Below are positions 1 through 10,783 of a DNA stretch of 64,000 bases, piece after piece. A program made the position numbers and the translations under genes. The DNA lies in contig CATIUR010000003.1 of assembly GCA_949592205.1 (NCBI GenBank), forward strand, positions 138,795,259 through 138,859,258, written 5' to 3'. The notes beneath the pieces were generated by a model, which was not told the origin of the DNA, searched no databases, and was given only the letters and a program-made list of their open reading frames with translations. This DNA comes from Helichrysum umbraculigerum (taxonomy: Eukaryota; Streptophyta; Magnoliopsida; Asterales; Asteraceae). How positions within the stretch are numbered: position 1 is the first letter of the stretch; each line of letters begins with the position of its first letter.

Positions 1-520
1 AAGGCTTGTTCAACCTTCTTAGGTTCAATTTGAGACAAATGACATGAGTCAATATGAGCTATAAGTCCCAAAAGCTGCTGAGCTGAAGTTTGCTTTGCTT
101 GATTTCGTGTTTGAACAGATGCATGAGGATCACCAATGATATTGTCAATGGGGTGATCCTTATGTATACGAGTTTCTGGTATGGAAGTTGGCACAACGTC
201 CACACCAAGATTGTTCAAATCTCCCTCAGTTTCGGGAGTAGCAGCAGACTTAGGAAAGGCTAACTCTTCTTCTTCCTCTTCATCTTCAGGAGTGAATAAG
301 TGAGAGTATGTCATTGTTTCTTCCACTTCTTCTTCTTCTTGAGGCTCCTCTAAAGGAGGCATATTTGGATCATATGGAAGCTCCTTTGTGTAGTTATAAA
401 CTGTTTTAGAAGGAGCAGCTGAGGATGTTGGAGTCGGAGATGGTGTAGGTGTAGGTGGTGGTGATTTGGTTGTTGTTTGTGGTGGTGGTGTGGGTGTAGT
501 TTGTGGTGGTGTAGGATTTT
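1..520 (-). pseudogene. Copia-1 pol, linker after integrase (frame-shifted)
   Basis: Beyond the apparent end of the integrase ORF at 406 the pol reading continues in another minus-strand frame, open to the window edge. It gives an acidic linker (runs of Glu near 270-340) followed by DNIIGDPHASVQTRNQ, the typical copia segment just before reverse transcriptase. The frame change falls in the Pro/Thr-rich linker near 515-520, at a short A run, and looks like a one-base indel. The integrase ORF therefore ends in out-of-frame sequence, and RT would not be made as one polyprotein without correction. It could also be an assembly error in low-complexity DNA. Confidence 0.75.
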
Positions 521-2019
521 GGTGGAGGTGCGGGTGTAGCATTGGGAGATGGGTTGGATGGTTTATTAACAGGCGTATCTTGAGTAAGATCAAGTCCATG
601 AAGTATAGAAACCAATTCTTCCGTATCATCTTCTTCCGGAATATTGAAAGAATTGAAGAGGTTTCCATAGTTGAAAAACCAATCCGGACCCGTTCCTTGA
701 GGAGGTTCCGTATACCTTAAACATTTCACCTCAAACTGTTCCTCAATCTGATTAGTTGATTTGTTGAAGACTCTTTTGTTCGGAGAGTTGACTGAATATC
801 CGAGAAAAATCCCTTCAACAGCTTTATCACCAAACTTTGAGACCTTATCTTTTGTAATCATGATCAGACATGGACACCCAAATGGTTCTAGAAACTGAAG
901 ATTTGGCTTACGGTTATTGAAAAGTTCATAACACGTTTTGTTCTTTTTCTTAACCGTGAGCACTCTGTTGAGAACATAACAGGCAGTATTGACTGCCTCA
1001 GCCCAGAATATAATTGGCAATTTGGAGTCAGCTAACATAGTCCGAGCTGTCTCGATAATTGTCCTGTTCTTTCTTTCTGCAACTCCATTCTGTTGTGGAG
1101 TCCTCGGAGCACTAAATTGATGCTCTATTCCTCTTGTAGCACAAAACAATTCAAGAGTTGAGTTCTTGAATTCAGTTCCATTATCGCTTCTTATCCTTTT
1201 CACCTTTAAGTTGCACAGATTTGCCAACTTGTCCAACAAATACACCAAAATATCAGGAGTCTCACTTTTTGAGGTCAAAAAGTAGACCCAGGAAAACCTT
1301 GAGTAGTCATCCGTAACTACCAGGCAGTAAGACCGACCACCAATGCTCTTTGTAGAAACTGGACCGAAAAGATCCATATGCAATAGTTCCAACGGAGCAG
1401 CAATTGAATTCACCTGCTTAGACTTATGGGATTTCTTACGTAGCTTTCCTTTTTGGCAAGAGACACAGTCATCCTTTAGAGCAAATGACTGTTTTGGAAC
1501 TCCTAGCACTAGGTCATTTTTAGTCAAGAAATTCATTTTTCGGAAATGAATGTGTCCCATTCGTCTGTGCCAAAGCAGTGAATCCTTTTCAGAAGCCTTA
1601 GATAAGAGACACGTATACTCGTTTGAGGTCTCAACTGTTCTCATGTTCAAAATGTATGTGTCATTCTTTCTTGGTGCTCTCAGTAACACCCATTCTTCTG
1701 GAATGACATATCCAGGCTTCAGTATCACGCACTCATTCTTTGTGAACGCAGTTGTATAATCCTTATCACAGACCTGTGAAACACTTAGCAAGTTGTGCGT
1801 AAGTTGTTCCACGTAGTTCACATTTTCAAAACTAACATTGCCGTTAGTTAGCGTTCCTCTTCCAGAAATGGTTCCCCCAGTATCTCCAGCAAAGGCAACA
1901 TATCCTCCTGCGTATGGTTTAATATCCACAAGAAGAGATACATCGCCTGTCATATGTCGCGAGCAGCCGCTATCCAAATACCATTCACTATCTTTAACGC
2001 GTTCTGACTGCTGCAACAC
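406..2019 (-). CDS. Copia pol fragment: aspartic protease + integrase
   Basis: 537 residues. Protease active site LDSGCSRHMTGD is at residues 15-26. The GAG-pre-integrase HHCC zinc finger uses His151, His156, Cys185 and Cys188. The integrase catalytic triad is visible as Asp216 (HMDLFGP), Asp279 (RSDNGTEF) and Glu315 (NGVAERKNRT), with the family's D-35-E spacing. The last ~55 residues are a Pro/Thr/Asn-rich linker that is shifted out of frame. It lies downstream of gag in the same frame, separated by the gag stop (2035-2037). It would process the polyprotein and insert the cDNA. The catalytic residues are intact, suggesting a fairly recent element despite the frameshift. Confidence 0.92.
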   Translation of the reverse strand: MLQQSERVKDSEWYLDSGCSRHMTGDVSLLVDIKPYAGGYVAFAGDTGGTISGRGTLTNGNVSFENVNYVEQLTHNLLSVSQVCDKDYTTAFTKNECVILKPGYVIPEEWVLLRAPRKNDTYILNMRTVETSNEYTCLLSKASEKDSLLWHRRMGHIHFRKMNFLTKNDLVLGVPKQSFALKDDCVSCQKGKLRKKSHKSKQVNSIAAPLELLHMDLFGPVSTKSIGGRSYCLVVTDDYSRFSWVYFLTSKSETPDILVYLLDKLANLCNLKVKRIRSDNGTEFKNSTLELFCATRGIEHQFSAPRTPQQNGVAERKNRTIIETARTMLADSKLPIIFWAEAVNTACYVLNRVLTVKKKNKTCYELFNNRKPNLQFLEPFGCPCLIMITKDKVSKFGDKAVEGIFLGYSVNSPNKRVFNKSTNQIEEQFEVKCLRYTEPPQGTGPDWFFNYGNLFNSFNIPEEDDTEELVSILHGLDLTQDTPVNKPSNPSPNATPAPPPKSYTTTNYTHTTTTNNNQITTTYTYTISDSNILSCSF

Positions 2020-2034
2020 ACAAACGAGAGGAGA

Positions 2035-4815
2035 TTAGTGAGAAACGGTGACCCAAGCCTTTACAGACTTAGGTCGACCGTGGTCATCAACAATAAGCAC
2101 GTCAGATAGAACTTTATCTTTAAACAAATTAGAATTTTTATCTGATGTGTTATTGTTGACGACTGAAGAGTCAACATCAGACTCTTTTCGCTTCCAAACT
2201 TTAGAAGGTTCGGAATTGTTATTAGAAGTAATGTTGGGCTTTTGAATTGACAAAGATTTTTGCTCAACATTACTTGGCTTCAAAACAGGCTTGGGAGAGG
2301 TTGAGTAACGCCTAGGTGGAGATTTTGAAAAAGAATTCCTATAAACAGATGTCCTAGGCATCTCTCTCCCATAGCGCTGATTTGACAGCTTTGGGCATTC
2401 ACGGATTAAATGTCCTTGTTTCTTGCAGTAGAAACAAGAACGAGTCTCAATAACCGGTTGAGACTGAGGAATTACCATAGGAGGTGGAGAAACATTTCTA
2501 GAACATGAACATTGAGTACATGTCTTAGGAAATGTTTGTTTTGGATGAGAGGTTGAAGTTGATGGTTTATCATACGAAACTTTTTCATTTACTAATTTTT
2601 TTTTTTGCAAAATCTTTACAGGTGACTGTAAAGTTTGTTGTTTCGTGTTTAAAACCTTGGCTTTTCCTTTATTTGGTTGAACCTTAATTTCAGGTTCATC
2701 CTTTGAAATCACTTTTTCAGATTTAACAGCAACTTCCTTAACCTCAGGATACTCCTGATCCGTAATGTCCTCAATCTCAACAATCTCCTCAACACTAACA
2801 GGAGATTCATTCTTTAGCTCAACACTCTCCTTAACACTAACAGGAGATTCATGCACAGACTTAACAAACGTTGGCAAGGGGTACTCTGACCGCTTGGTTT
2901 TCTCCTTTGCCGGTTTGTTATTTTTGGTCTCTTTAACATCTTTAGCTTTTATACCATAAAGCTTTGACCAATCAACTGGAATCTCTTCAAAGCCTTCCTT
3001 AACAGGCAGGGGACAGTGAGTAGTAGGAGGAGGGACTGAGTTGTATCCCAATCCCTCATTCTTTTTCCCTTTAGTACCATGCTTGCTAAGAATTTCATTA
3101 AAGACAACCGTTGAGGAATTTGAACCTAAGATTTTGCTCTTATAATTCTCATACTCAATTTTTAAATATGTAAGTTCTTTCTTTAGCAGCTCAATTTCAA
3201 CAAGATAGCTTTTAATGGCATCTTCTTGACTAAAAACCTTAGATTTATATTTCTGAGTATCTAACCGATGAGCCTCAAGATGTTTTTCATAAAGTTTCTC
3301 ATTAGCTTTTAAAAAATTATTTGAGTCGGTTAGTTTTTCATTCTTTTTCCTCAACTCTACGGTTTCATTTTGAAATGCCTTTAGAGATTCAGTTAACTTA
3401 ATGCATGAGATACAATTTAATGGTTCATCAGTTACCTCATTCACAATGTGAGCCATCAAACACTGTTGATATTGCTGAGAAACAGGCGTCCAATCATGAC
3501 TTGTAGGCTCAAAAGCAATCAGGGCATTATCAGCAGGCCCTGTCTTGGTAACTTCCATCTCTTTTGTCTTTGGAGGAGTAGAAGGTGTTGTGAATCCTGA
3601 TGCTGGCGTTTTGGGTTTCTCACATTCCCTAGCGAAGTGACCCAAGTTTTGACAATTATAACACCGCACCTTACTCTTATTGAATCCAAACCCAGATTTC
3701 CCATCACCTTCCAAACTTTTACGCCTTGTCCTTTGCAAAAACTTTTGAATTCTCCGAGTGATCATTGCCACATTCCAAGTTAGATCCATTTGCTCCAGAT
3801 CATCTTCATCAAGCTGAGCATAGTCTTCCTTAGTCAACTCCATAGTAAGATTCGGTTGAGTAACCAAATCCTTGTATGAACTTACGAAAGCTGTGTATAT
3901 GGCAGCTTGCTCCTGAATAGCAGGTGAGATTTGAACCTGTTGTTGATTTGAAGAAGGTCCAGTCATGAAAACAAAATGAATCCCATCGGAAGAAGAAGAA
4001 GAGGTTGATGAAGCATTTGCATTTGACACGAAGGCGACTCCAGATCCATAAGACTTTCCAGAGTTAGGTTGAACACCATACACACCAGGATTCTGAACAG
4101 CAGCACCAAACCTTGTTTCTTTCTTCTTAATCTCCATAGCGTGAGCTTGCAGTTCCCCTATTAAAGTATCCAAAGACATGTTTGCAAGTTCTTCATTTTC
4201 TTTTAAAAATTGAACTTTGACATCCCAAGAACTTGGCAACACATCCAGTAGCTTCTTATTTACTTCAATTGAAGGAAAAGTATAACCCCCTTCAAACAAC
4301 TCACCCACCAACCGTGAGTACCTTGTGAATAAGGAAGTTGTATCTTCATCAGGAAGGCTGTCAAAGATATCGTACTGTTTCTTAATCAGTTCAAGCTTGG
4401 CTTCCTTATACTTATCATTTCCTCCACAACGAGTTTCAATTGCCTTCCATAAATCAAAGGCTGTTTCATGAGTTCTGAAAAGCCATAGTACATCCTTGGT
4501 TAAACACATTTTAATCATTGAAAATGACTTTCTCTCAGTGTCAAAATCTTTCTTCTCCTCGGGAGACATAGCTTTATAAGTCTTGACAGGACGAATAGTA
4601 CGGTATTCCCCTTCAGCCAATGGAGGTACATAACGCTCACGTAATGGTCCCCATAATTCTGGACAATGAAAATCAATGTATTGTTCAACTCGGTCTCTCC
4701 AATATACATAATCCATGTCCGCAGTAAATAGTGGAGGTTTATTACTTGAACCTATGTCATTACTTTGTTTGATCATTTCTCTCAATCCTCTAATATCCTC
4801 TTTATCAGCTGCCAT
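2035..4815 (-). CDS. Copia gag with two CCHC zinc knuckles
   Basis: 926 residues, far longer than a usual copia gag (about 300-400). Residues 30-230 look like the UBN2-type capsid domain of copia gag. A first CCHC knuckle (CYNCQNLGHFAREC) is at 385-398. Residues about 475-560 are a Lys/Glu/Leu-rich probable coiled coil. Residues 640-760 are Lys/Glu/Ser-Pro rich, with a repeated ESPVSV motif. A second CCHC knuckle (CFYCKKQGHLIREC) is at 794-807. The ATG at 4815 is the first in frame after the leader. The product would package the element RNA into virus-like particles. The stop at 2035 is followed, still in frame, by the protease ORF, so gag-pol could come from stop-codon read-through or a point mutation may have split one ORF. 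Confidence 0.9.
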   Translation of the reverse strand: MAADKEDIRGLREMIKQSNDIGSSNKPPLFTADMDYVYWRDRVEQYIDFHCPELWGPLRERYVPPLAEGEYRTIRPVKTYKAMSPEEKKDFDTERKSFSMIKMCLTKDVLWLFRTHETAFDLWKAIETRCGGNDKYKEAKLELIKKQYDIFDSLPDEDTTSLFTRYSRLVGELFEGGYTFPSIEVNKKLLDVLPSSWDVKVQFLKENEELANMSLDTLIGELQAHAMEIKKKETRFGAAVQNPGVYGVQPNSGKSYGSGVAFVSNANASSTSSSSSDGIHFVFMTGPSSNQQQVQISPAIQEQAAIYTAFVSSYKDLVTQPNLTMELTKEDYAQLDEDDLEQMDLTWNVAMITRRIQKFLQRTRRKSLEGDGKSGFGFNKSKVRCYNCQNLGHFARECEKPKTPASGFTTPSTPPKTKEMEVTKTGPADNALIAFEPTSHDWTPVSQQYQQCLMAHIVNEVTDEPLNCISCIKLTESLKAFQNETVELRKKNEKLTDSNNFLKANEKLYEKHLEAHRLDTQKYKSKVFSQEDAIKSYLVEIELLKKELTYLKIEYENYKSKILGSNSSTVVFNEILSKHGTKGKKNEGLGYNSVPPPTTHCPLPVKEGFEEIPVDWSKLYGIKAKDVKETKNNKPAKEKTKRSEYPLPTFVKSVHESPVSVKESVELKNESPVSVEEIVEIEDITDQEYPEVKEVAVKSEKVISKDEPEIKVQPNKGKAKVLNTKQQTLQSPVKILQKKKLVNEKVSYDKPSTSTSHPKQTFPKTCTQCSCSRNVSPPPMVIPQSQPVIETRSCFYCKKQGHLIRECPKLSNQRYGREMPRTSVYRNSFSKSPPRRYSTSPKPVLKPSNVEQKSLSIQKPNITSNNNSEPSKVWKRKESDVDSSVVNNNTSDKNSNLFKDKVLSDVLIVDDHGRPKSVKAWVTVSH

Positions 4816-4849
4816 TTTAATTACTTAATCAAAAACAATATTCTGATCT

Positions 4850-5165
4850 TAGCGACGTAGGAGAGTACGTCGCACAAAGATTATGCGACGTCGATAGGTA
4901 TGTCGCAAAAAGCAAAGGATTCAATTAAGAATCAGAAATGTGCGACGTTGAACGGTACGTCGCAGATGACGTCGCAGAGGACGTCGCAGAATCACACTAC
5001 GTCGCAACACGACGTCGCAATACAGCGTCGCAGAAGACTAATTAAAGTCAAAATAGCGACGTCGCAGATGACGTCGCAACGGTACGTCGCAAGAACTAAT
5101 TAAAGTCCAAAAACACTACGTCGCACGTGACGTCGCAGCTGACGTCGCAGGTAACGTCGCAAAAA
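4850..5165 (-). repeat. Array of CGTCGCA/TGCGACG motifs in Copia-1 leader
   Basis: Between the PBS and the gag start about fourteen exact copies of CGTCGCA occur on the + strand (TGCGACG in the sense of the transcript), mostly extended to ACGTCGCA, plus two reverse copies near 4884 and 4940. Spacing is irregular, about 10-40 bp. The surrounding DNA is AT-rich. The same word reappears as inverted pairs inside the LTR (5626-5731). Confidence 0.9.
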
Positions 5166-5378
5166 CGCGAAAATCTGCGGCCAAAAACCCTAAAAACGAA
5201 TTTTTAACCCTAACACCAAAACCACGAATTTCGAACGACAGAAACCTTCAAGAATCCCAGTTATACTTATCGAAAACCTGTAAAAGCACAAAACAAACGT
5301 GATAAACACAAAAACACACGAATATCACGTCCTTTTAATTCCCAAACTCGATCCGAATCGCCAAAACGAGCACTTTCT

Positions 5379-5390
5379 GCTCTGATACCA
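5379..5390 (-). promoter_or_regulatory. Primer-binding site, initiator tRNA-Met type
   Basis: The minus strand reads TGGTATCAGAGC, the complement of the plant initiator tRNA-Met 3' end. It sits two bases inside the LTR boundary at 5393 and fixes the orientation and end of the 5' LTR. Confidence 0.95.
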
Positions 5391-5392
5391 GT

Positions 5393-5802
5393 TGTTTGTC
5401 CCTAACCTTGGATCTAGTACGAACCGAGTTACTCAATCGTTTGCGGAATCAACGATTAAGTTATAAACTGAACACACGAACAATCAATACGCAATGAATA
5501 TCAAACGAAACGTATTATATTGAATAATAATCGATCAGATTACAGAGATTTCGACTAATTGTGTTTAGGGTTTCGTCAACCCTAAAACAGAAAACGTAAA
5601 ACGTTTTTATACATAATCTGGCACCTGCGACGTCGCTCACTACGTCGCAGGCCCAAGCCCATGCGACGTAGACTACGTCGCAGGCCCAATACCTGACGTC
5701 GTACCTGCGACGTTATGCACTACGTCGCAGGAGTCAGGAACTATAATTCTAATTACAAACTACGAGCTAGACCAACTGACAGACACTAAACATGTACCAA
5801 CA
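5393..5802 (-). repeat. 5' LTR of Copia-1 (410 bp)
   Basis: On the minus strand it begins TGTTGGTACATG and ends GGGACAAACA, giving TG...CA termini next to the PBS. A TATAAAA box is at 5602-5611. Three inverted pairs of TGCGACGT/ACGTCGCA lie upstream of it (5626-5731); one pair has 10-bp arms TGCGACGTAG and CTACGTCGCA separated by one base. The start and the end (CTAGATCCAAGG) match the LTR at 19675-20124, so the two copias are related. Confidence 0.92.
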
Positions 5803-6897
5803 CTTATATCAATCCATAATATTAGGAACTTAACATAATTAACAATTCAATTACTAGTTCCTAATTGTGTAGTAACGATTACAATAAAGTCATTATCATA
5901 TATTAATCTATAACTTATTCCAAACACATTACTATCAAATGGTATCTAACCACTCTATACCATTTCATGTATAAACATACAACTAATCATAAAACATAAC
6001 ATATCATAATCAAGTTATATTTACAGCTTAATATAAAAACTGCTGGAAATTCAGCTTTAGACTGGAATCACTGAAACAGCCTACAACAAGCAAGGGAATC
6101 CGCCGGATTCCCTTGAATCCGCCGGATTCAACACCTCATCCAGCACAATCTGTGATCAGACCTATTTTTAAGCAATACGGTTGGCAATCCGCCGTATTCC
6201 CCAAATTTGCCGGAATCCGCCGGATTCCCTTGAATCCGCCGGATTCCCCCCGTCGTTCCAGCCCTGTTCGCCTGATCAAAACCCTAACTCGCGAGTTTTA
6301 TACCCAAATCACTCCAAACTCATTTTCAAACGGTTATAAACCACAAATATCATTACATAATCAATATGTAACACTTCTAGCATGTTTCTAACATTCAAAT
6401 CTCTCAAATCATCAATTTACCTAATTTCAATCAAAATCAATTTCTTAGATACTTAAGAACACTTACTGATTGAAGAACATATCGATGATAATCTGATGAT
6501 AATGAAGTTTCACGAGAATCACCACTTCCTGATTTGATTTCTAGTTTGATTTGAAGGTTTTCTGAGAGTTTTTGAAGTTTCTAAATAAACTTTCCTAAAA
6601 AGGAAAGTTGATATATATTCGGTTCACCTAAACCGCCTTCAATATACGGGTATAATTTAATACCCCATCTCAATCTATTGTCTGGAACCCGAAAACCATT
6701 TACGAGTCCAAACATTTATTGCACCGTCAACTATATTAATTTACAACAATTAATAATTCACTTATCACATTGGAATATTTAACTCCTATTCCACTTATTT
6801 CAACTAATTCAGACAATATTATTTCCAAACACATTTAAATACTTATTTAAATCATGAAATAATACAAAACAACTAGGTCCATTTCGAGGATGTTACA
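5803..6897 (-). repeat. LARD LTR 1, truncated by Copia-1
   Basis: Corresponds to 11683-12777 of the full LTR; the first 899 bases (+ strand) are displaced by Copia-1. It holds a cluster of near-palindromes GAATCCGCCGGATTC at about 6096-6125 and 6211-6247, plus the variant near 6185. It ends with TGTTACA at 6891-6897. Confidence 0.92.
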
Positions 6898-9800
6898 ACT
6901 CTTCCCCCCCTTAAAGAGATTTCGCCCCGAAATCTAACCTCAATCAATTTGATTAATGTGATATAATCACATATATCTTATCAAACATTAATCCTCAATA
7001 GCAACTTACAACTATACTCAGACTGTTTGAATTTTTTCCACATGCACCTATCCACATGTACATGCTTCCATCTTTTCCTACGCACGCATACAGTGCATCT
7101 AATCAATATCATCAATCAGATATATTTTATAGATAAACACTTACTTTAACAAGTGAAACCTACAATCACTTAATAGGTCTATGCAACTAGAAATTAGCAA
7201 CATGCTAAAATCTTTAACCTATTACCACTGTTCATCTCTGTTATCACTACAACAGCAATCACATTATCACAACAGTGGTTATCAAACTACAATGTTCCTA
7301 GCAACATTGAAATAAAATTCAACTCACGACTTACAATCAGTCTAATAACAGATAACAATTTCAAATCTCTAATATCAAGGATTTGAAATTCAACTCTAGG
7401 TCAACTTTTCATTCAAAAGTTTCATACCTACTCTTGTGAATAACCTATCATATTCACATATCACTTTAATCATATGAAATCCTTTACTTATAAGTAATCC
7501 AGATTCATATCACCTTAATAAGCAAAGCAGAGGTCACACTCAGTAGGTAAAACCACAATCAACAAGTACTTTGCTCAATTAACAAAAGTACCAAAATCAA
7601 TCTTACCTACAATCAACCAACCTCTACATTGACTTATTTCCACTGGTAACAACCTATCAATTGTTAGCCATAACAATTGATCAAATAATAATCACAACAC
7701 TAGTGATTATACATTACAGTATATCTATCAATACTCACTATTTATCTCCAAAGTCTAACTAAACATCAAGTTAGAATTTGTTTATTACTTAAACTGGTAA
7801 GACATCAATAATCTTCTCTTAGCCACCAGTTAACTCAATTCACAAGCTTAAATCTTAAACTACTAATCAGAAGCAATTAGAAGTTATACAACTATAATCA
7901 CACAATCACTTAGTCATTCAACACTAGATCCCATTAATCTAGCAAGTAAGTCAGTCTTAATCAACATATCATGATACTACAAATCAAGTATCACAATATC
8001 ACATTATCAAAATGTGCCACTATTTAACACATTTCTAACAAAGTCCACATCAAGTTAATCACACTAATTGACTTTCACAACACCTATGGTACATTTTAAT
8101 TCATTCAATTAAAATTTATCATACCAATTATTATCATGTATATCACACTTATATACATACACAGTGTCAATTAATTCTATATAATAGGCCATTCAGACTG
8201 TCATAGTTTTTATCAAGCCTTCATATTACTACTACTCATCACATATCCACACCACAGGATATGGAACAATTACCAACTCTATGTTTCACTTATATACATA
8301 CTACATCGTATATAACTTAAACATTTCATCTGAACTTCCAAGAAAAGCCTGGTGAATACAATCATCACCTATCAATTTTAAGGTTTCCCTTACTCTCTAA
8401 TACCTAAAATTTCTTAAAATATGAACAACCTTCCAATTCATATTCCTCAAAGTATCAATCAAGATCAAACTAGACCTTTAATACAATTCAACTTCCAGAC
8501 ATCCTTTCATATCATTTCTTATTTGGATCCAATCCCAATTTACCACTTTATCACTTACTTCATTTGTATACTATCAACAAATAACTAAAGAATCCCTTCA
8601 ATTCTTTCAATACTTAAGTAATTCACCATGATGCACTAGTCAACCTAGGCAACCATTAATAATAACTTTCAATTATTTCTTATCTCACATTCTTACCCAA
8701 TCAAAGCTATCATCACAAGCTTCATACACTGGTAAGATTTTCTTATCACAATTCTAATCAATGTAATTTAATTATTCTAACATATCTTAGCAAATTATAA
8801 CTGTCATATCAAACAATGACTTCATATTTGTATAATTTTTCAACACATATTCAGTTCAATATTAAATATTACCCAACTGAATACTCAATTATACTTAACA
8901 CTATTTCAATTACTTAATACTAGCTTTAAGTAATAAATCAAGTTTCACAAACTTAGACAATTTGGGAATTTAACCACTTTCCCCACATAATCATAACATT
9001 ACAATCTATGTTAGACTATTTCAACATATACAATTGACTATATGTCAACTTTGGTTTCAATCAATCAATCACTAAAATTCCCTAATTGCTTTTCTCAAGT
9101 TTGACCCAACCTCAAACCAATCACAAGCAATAAATTTATACACAATTCTCTATTCATGGTTTGACTTTCAAAGTTAACATACCACCAATATTAACTCCCA
9201 AACCATTTCATCTTATATGTTCACTTTCAAACACATATTTCAAATTATTACATTCAATAATTTTATCAATCCTTCACAAGGACAAAATCAACCTACATCA
9301 ATCTTGGCTCCATACAAGCCATTTCATATTGTATGTTTACTTTCAAACCTATACTTCACATTATTACATTCAATAATACTAGTAGTTTCTCAAGTAAAAC
9401 AATATCAAATTAGTCAATTAGGTTTATTAATCAAAACCCCCACCAATGACTATTATTATTTACACTAGCATCTTTACAGTCTAGATGTCATAGTCCTATC
9501 AACTGATTGTTTTCTTATCAAAACAATTATTAAATATCTTAGCATACTTTCAGGCTCAATTTTCCAAAATCACATTACATTTCTTTTATACCAAGTAGCC
9601 TCAACAAGTTCAGGTGACACAACATAATATAACAACGGTGATCAGGCGTTGCAAGATTATGTTCTTCACAATCCATTCTCAGGCCACTCCATCTTATAAT
9701 TATTAATGTGATTTACTTTCACTTATACACATATAAAGCAATGTTTTGGTTTTCTACAACTGAATCATTCAGTATATTAACATATCTGAAACCTCAAACA

Positions 9801-10783
9801 AATGATAACTTATCATCATAGTTTCAATACTAATCACAACTCAATGTCCGTATTTGCTCCAAAATTCAGGACACATCTTGCTTAATTATTATTATCACTT
9901 TGACTTATGCTATCATATCAAGCATCACTGTCACAACAAGCCTACTCAATCATGTTACTATCAAACATTTCATCTATTTATTCACAATTAACCAGAAAGA
10001 CCTATCACTTTCTCAATCAATTTAGCTTTATCATAAGCTATATTCATCATAAACCTATCATTTTGTTGGTTTATATCAAGTGTTTAGCTATAATCCTAAC
10101 ACATCATATAGCCACATAAACACATATTTTCTCAAATAGCAGTCATTTTCAATTCAAATGACACAACAATCCTTAACAGGGATTGAAATCACACCCTGTA
10201 ACCAGTCTATAATACTATCACTTATTTTGTCTCCCAATAAAGACACTCCTTAGGTTCTAACATCAATCATGTTAAACCTTAATCAACTCTTTATCTACTC
10301 ATTTAATCACATTTCTGCATTTTCAATTCAAATCAGAAATAACCACAACAATGAACATCTCACTCAATATTCCTAGCCTCATGTCAACATATAGCAATTA
10401 TGTGTTGACTCAAAAATAGGGAATCATAGCAGTCTGTCTCAATTAACTTCACAACAATGCTTACTTAACATAACAAAGTAAACAGTTCAAGTTAATTTAA
10501 ATTAACACAGGCTTATCAAAGATTACCTGGCAATCTTAAGCCCACTAGTGTTGAGAAAGCATGAAATATACCAATCAAATACTCATGTCCCTCCGTCTCT
10601 GCAATCAAACAACAGCTTCACAACTTGTTAAGGGTTAGTACATATTCAACTAACTATTTTCTCATACATTCACTACTCAACTAAACCCACACCCACTAGA
10701 ATGTTTGACGCAACTCAATCAAAGTTTAGGATTGAACATACTATCATGCCCAATTCACCCAAACTCTTGCTCTGATACCAACT
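6898..10783 (-). repeat. LARD internal domain, copy 1
   Basis: The polypurine tract (minus AAGGGGGGGAAGAGT) is at 6898-6914 and the tRNA-Met PBS (+ GCTCTGATACCA) at 10769-10780. The 3.9 kb between is AT-rich. The short open frames in it (for example 9161-9468 and 9907-10119) are rich in Ile, Leu, Tyr, His and Thr, show no family motifs and are probably chance. Confidence 0.9.

Larger units (their letters stand above)
1..5802 (-). mobile_element. Ty1/copia retrotransposon (Copia-1), 5' part; runs off left edge
   Basis: Read on the minus strand the order is LTR (5393-5802), PBS (5379-5390), a repeat-rich leader, gag (2035-4815), then protease-integrase (406-2019). RT/RNase H and the 3' LTR lie beyond base 1. 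The protease-integrase-first order places it in Ty1/copia; the long gag with a second zinc knuckle resembles the SIRE/Maximus group (inference). It is inserted into the first LTR of the tandem element to its right: the sequence from 5803 (CTTATATCAATCC) matches 11683 onward exactly, so the junction is precise. The target-site duplication cannot be checked because the other end is outside the window. Confidence 0.93.

Noticed and set aside
466..720. Gly/Val-rich frame on the + strand
   Set aside because: Antisense of the Pro/Thr-rich linker of Copia-1 pol.
4871..5162. The ACGTCGCA array as a CRISPR or regular satellite
   Set aside because: Units are only 7-8 bp, spacing is irregular, and it lies in a plant retrotransposon leader.
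6113..6391. Open frame of 92 codons repeated at 11993 and 17872
   Set aside because: It is the LTR palindrome cassette read as protein; the repetition only reflects the LTR copies.
9161..10119. Open frames in the LARD internal region, repeated at 15040-15998
   Set aside because: Biased AT-rich composition, no motifs, overlapping frames; repeated only because the unit is duplicated.
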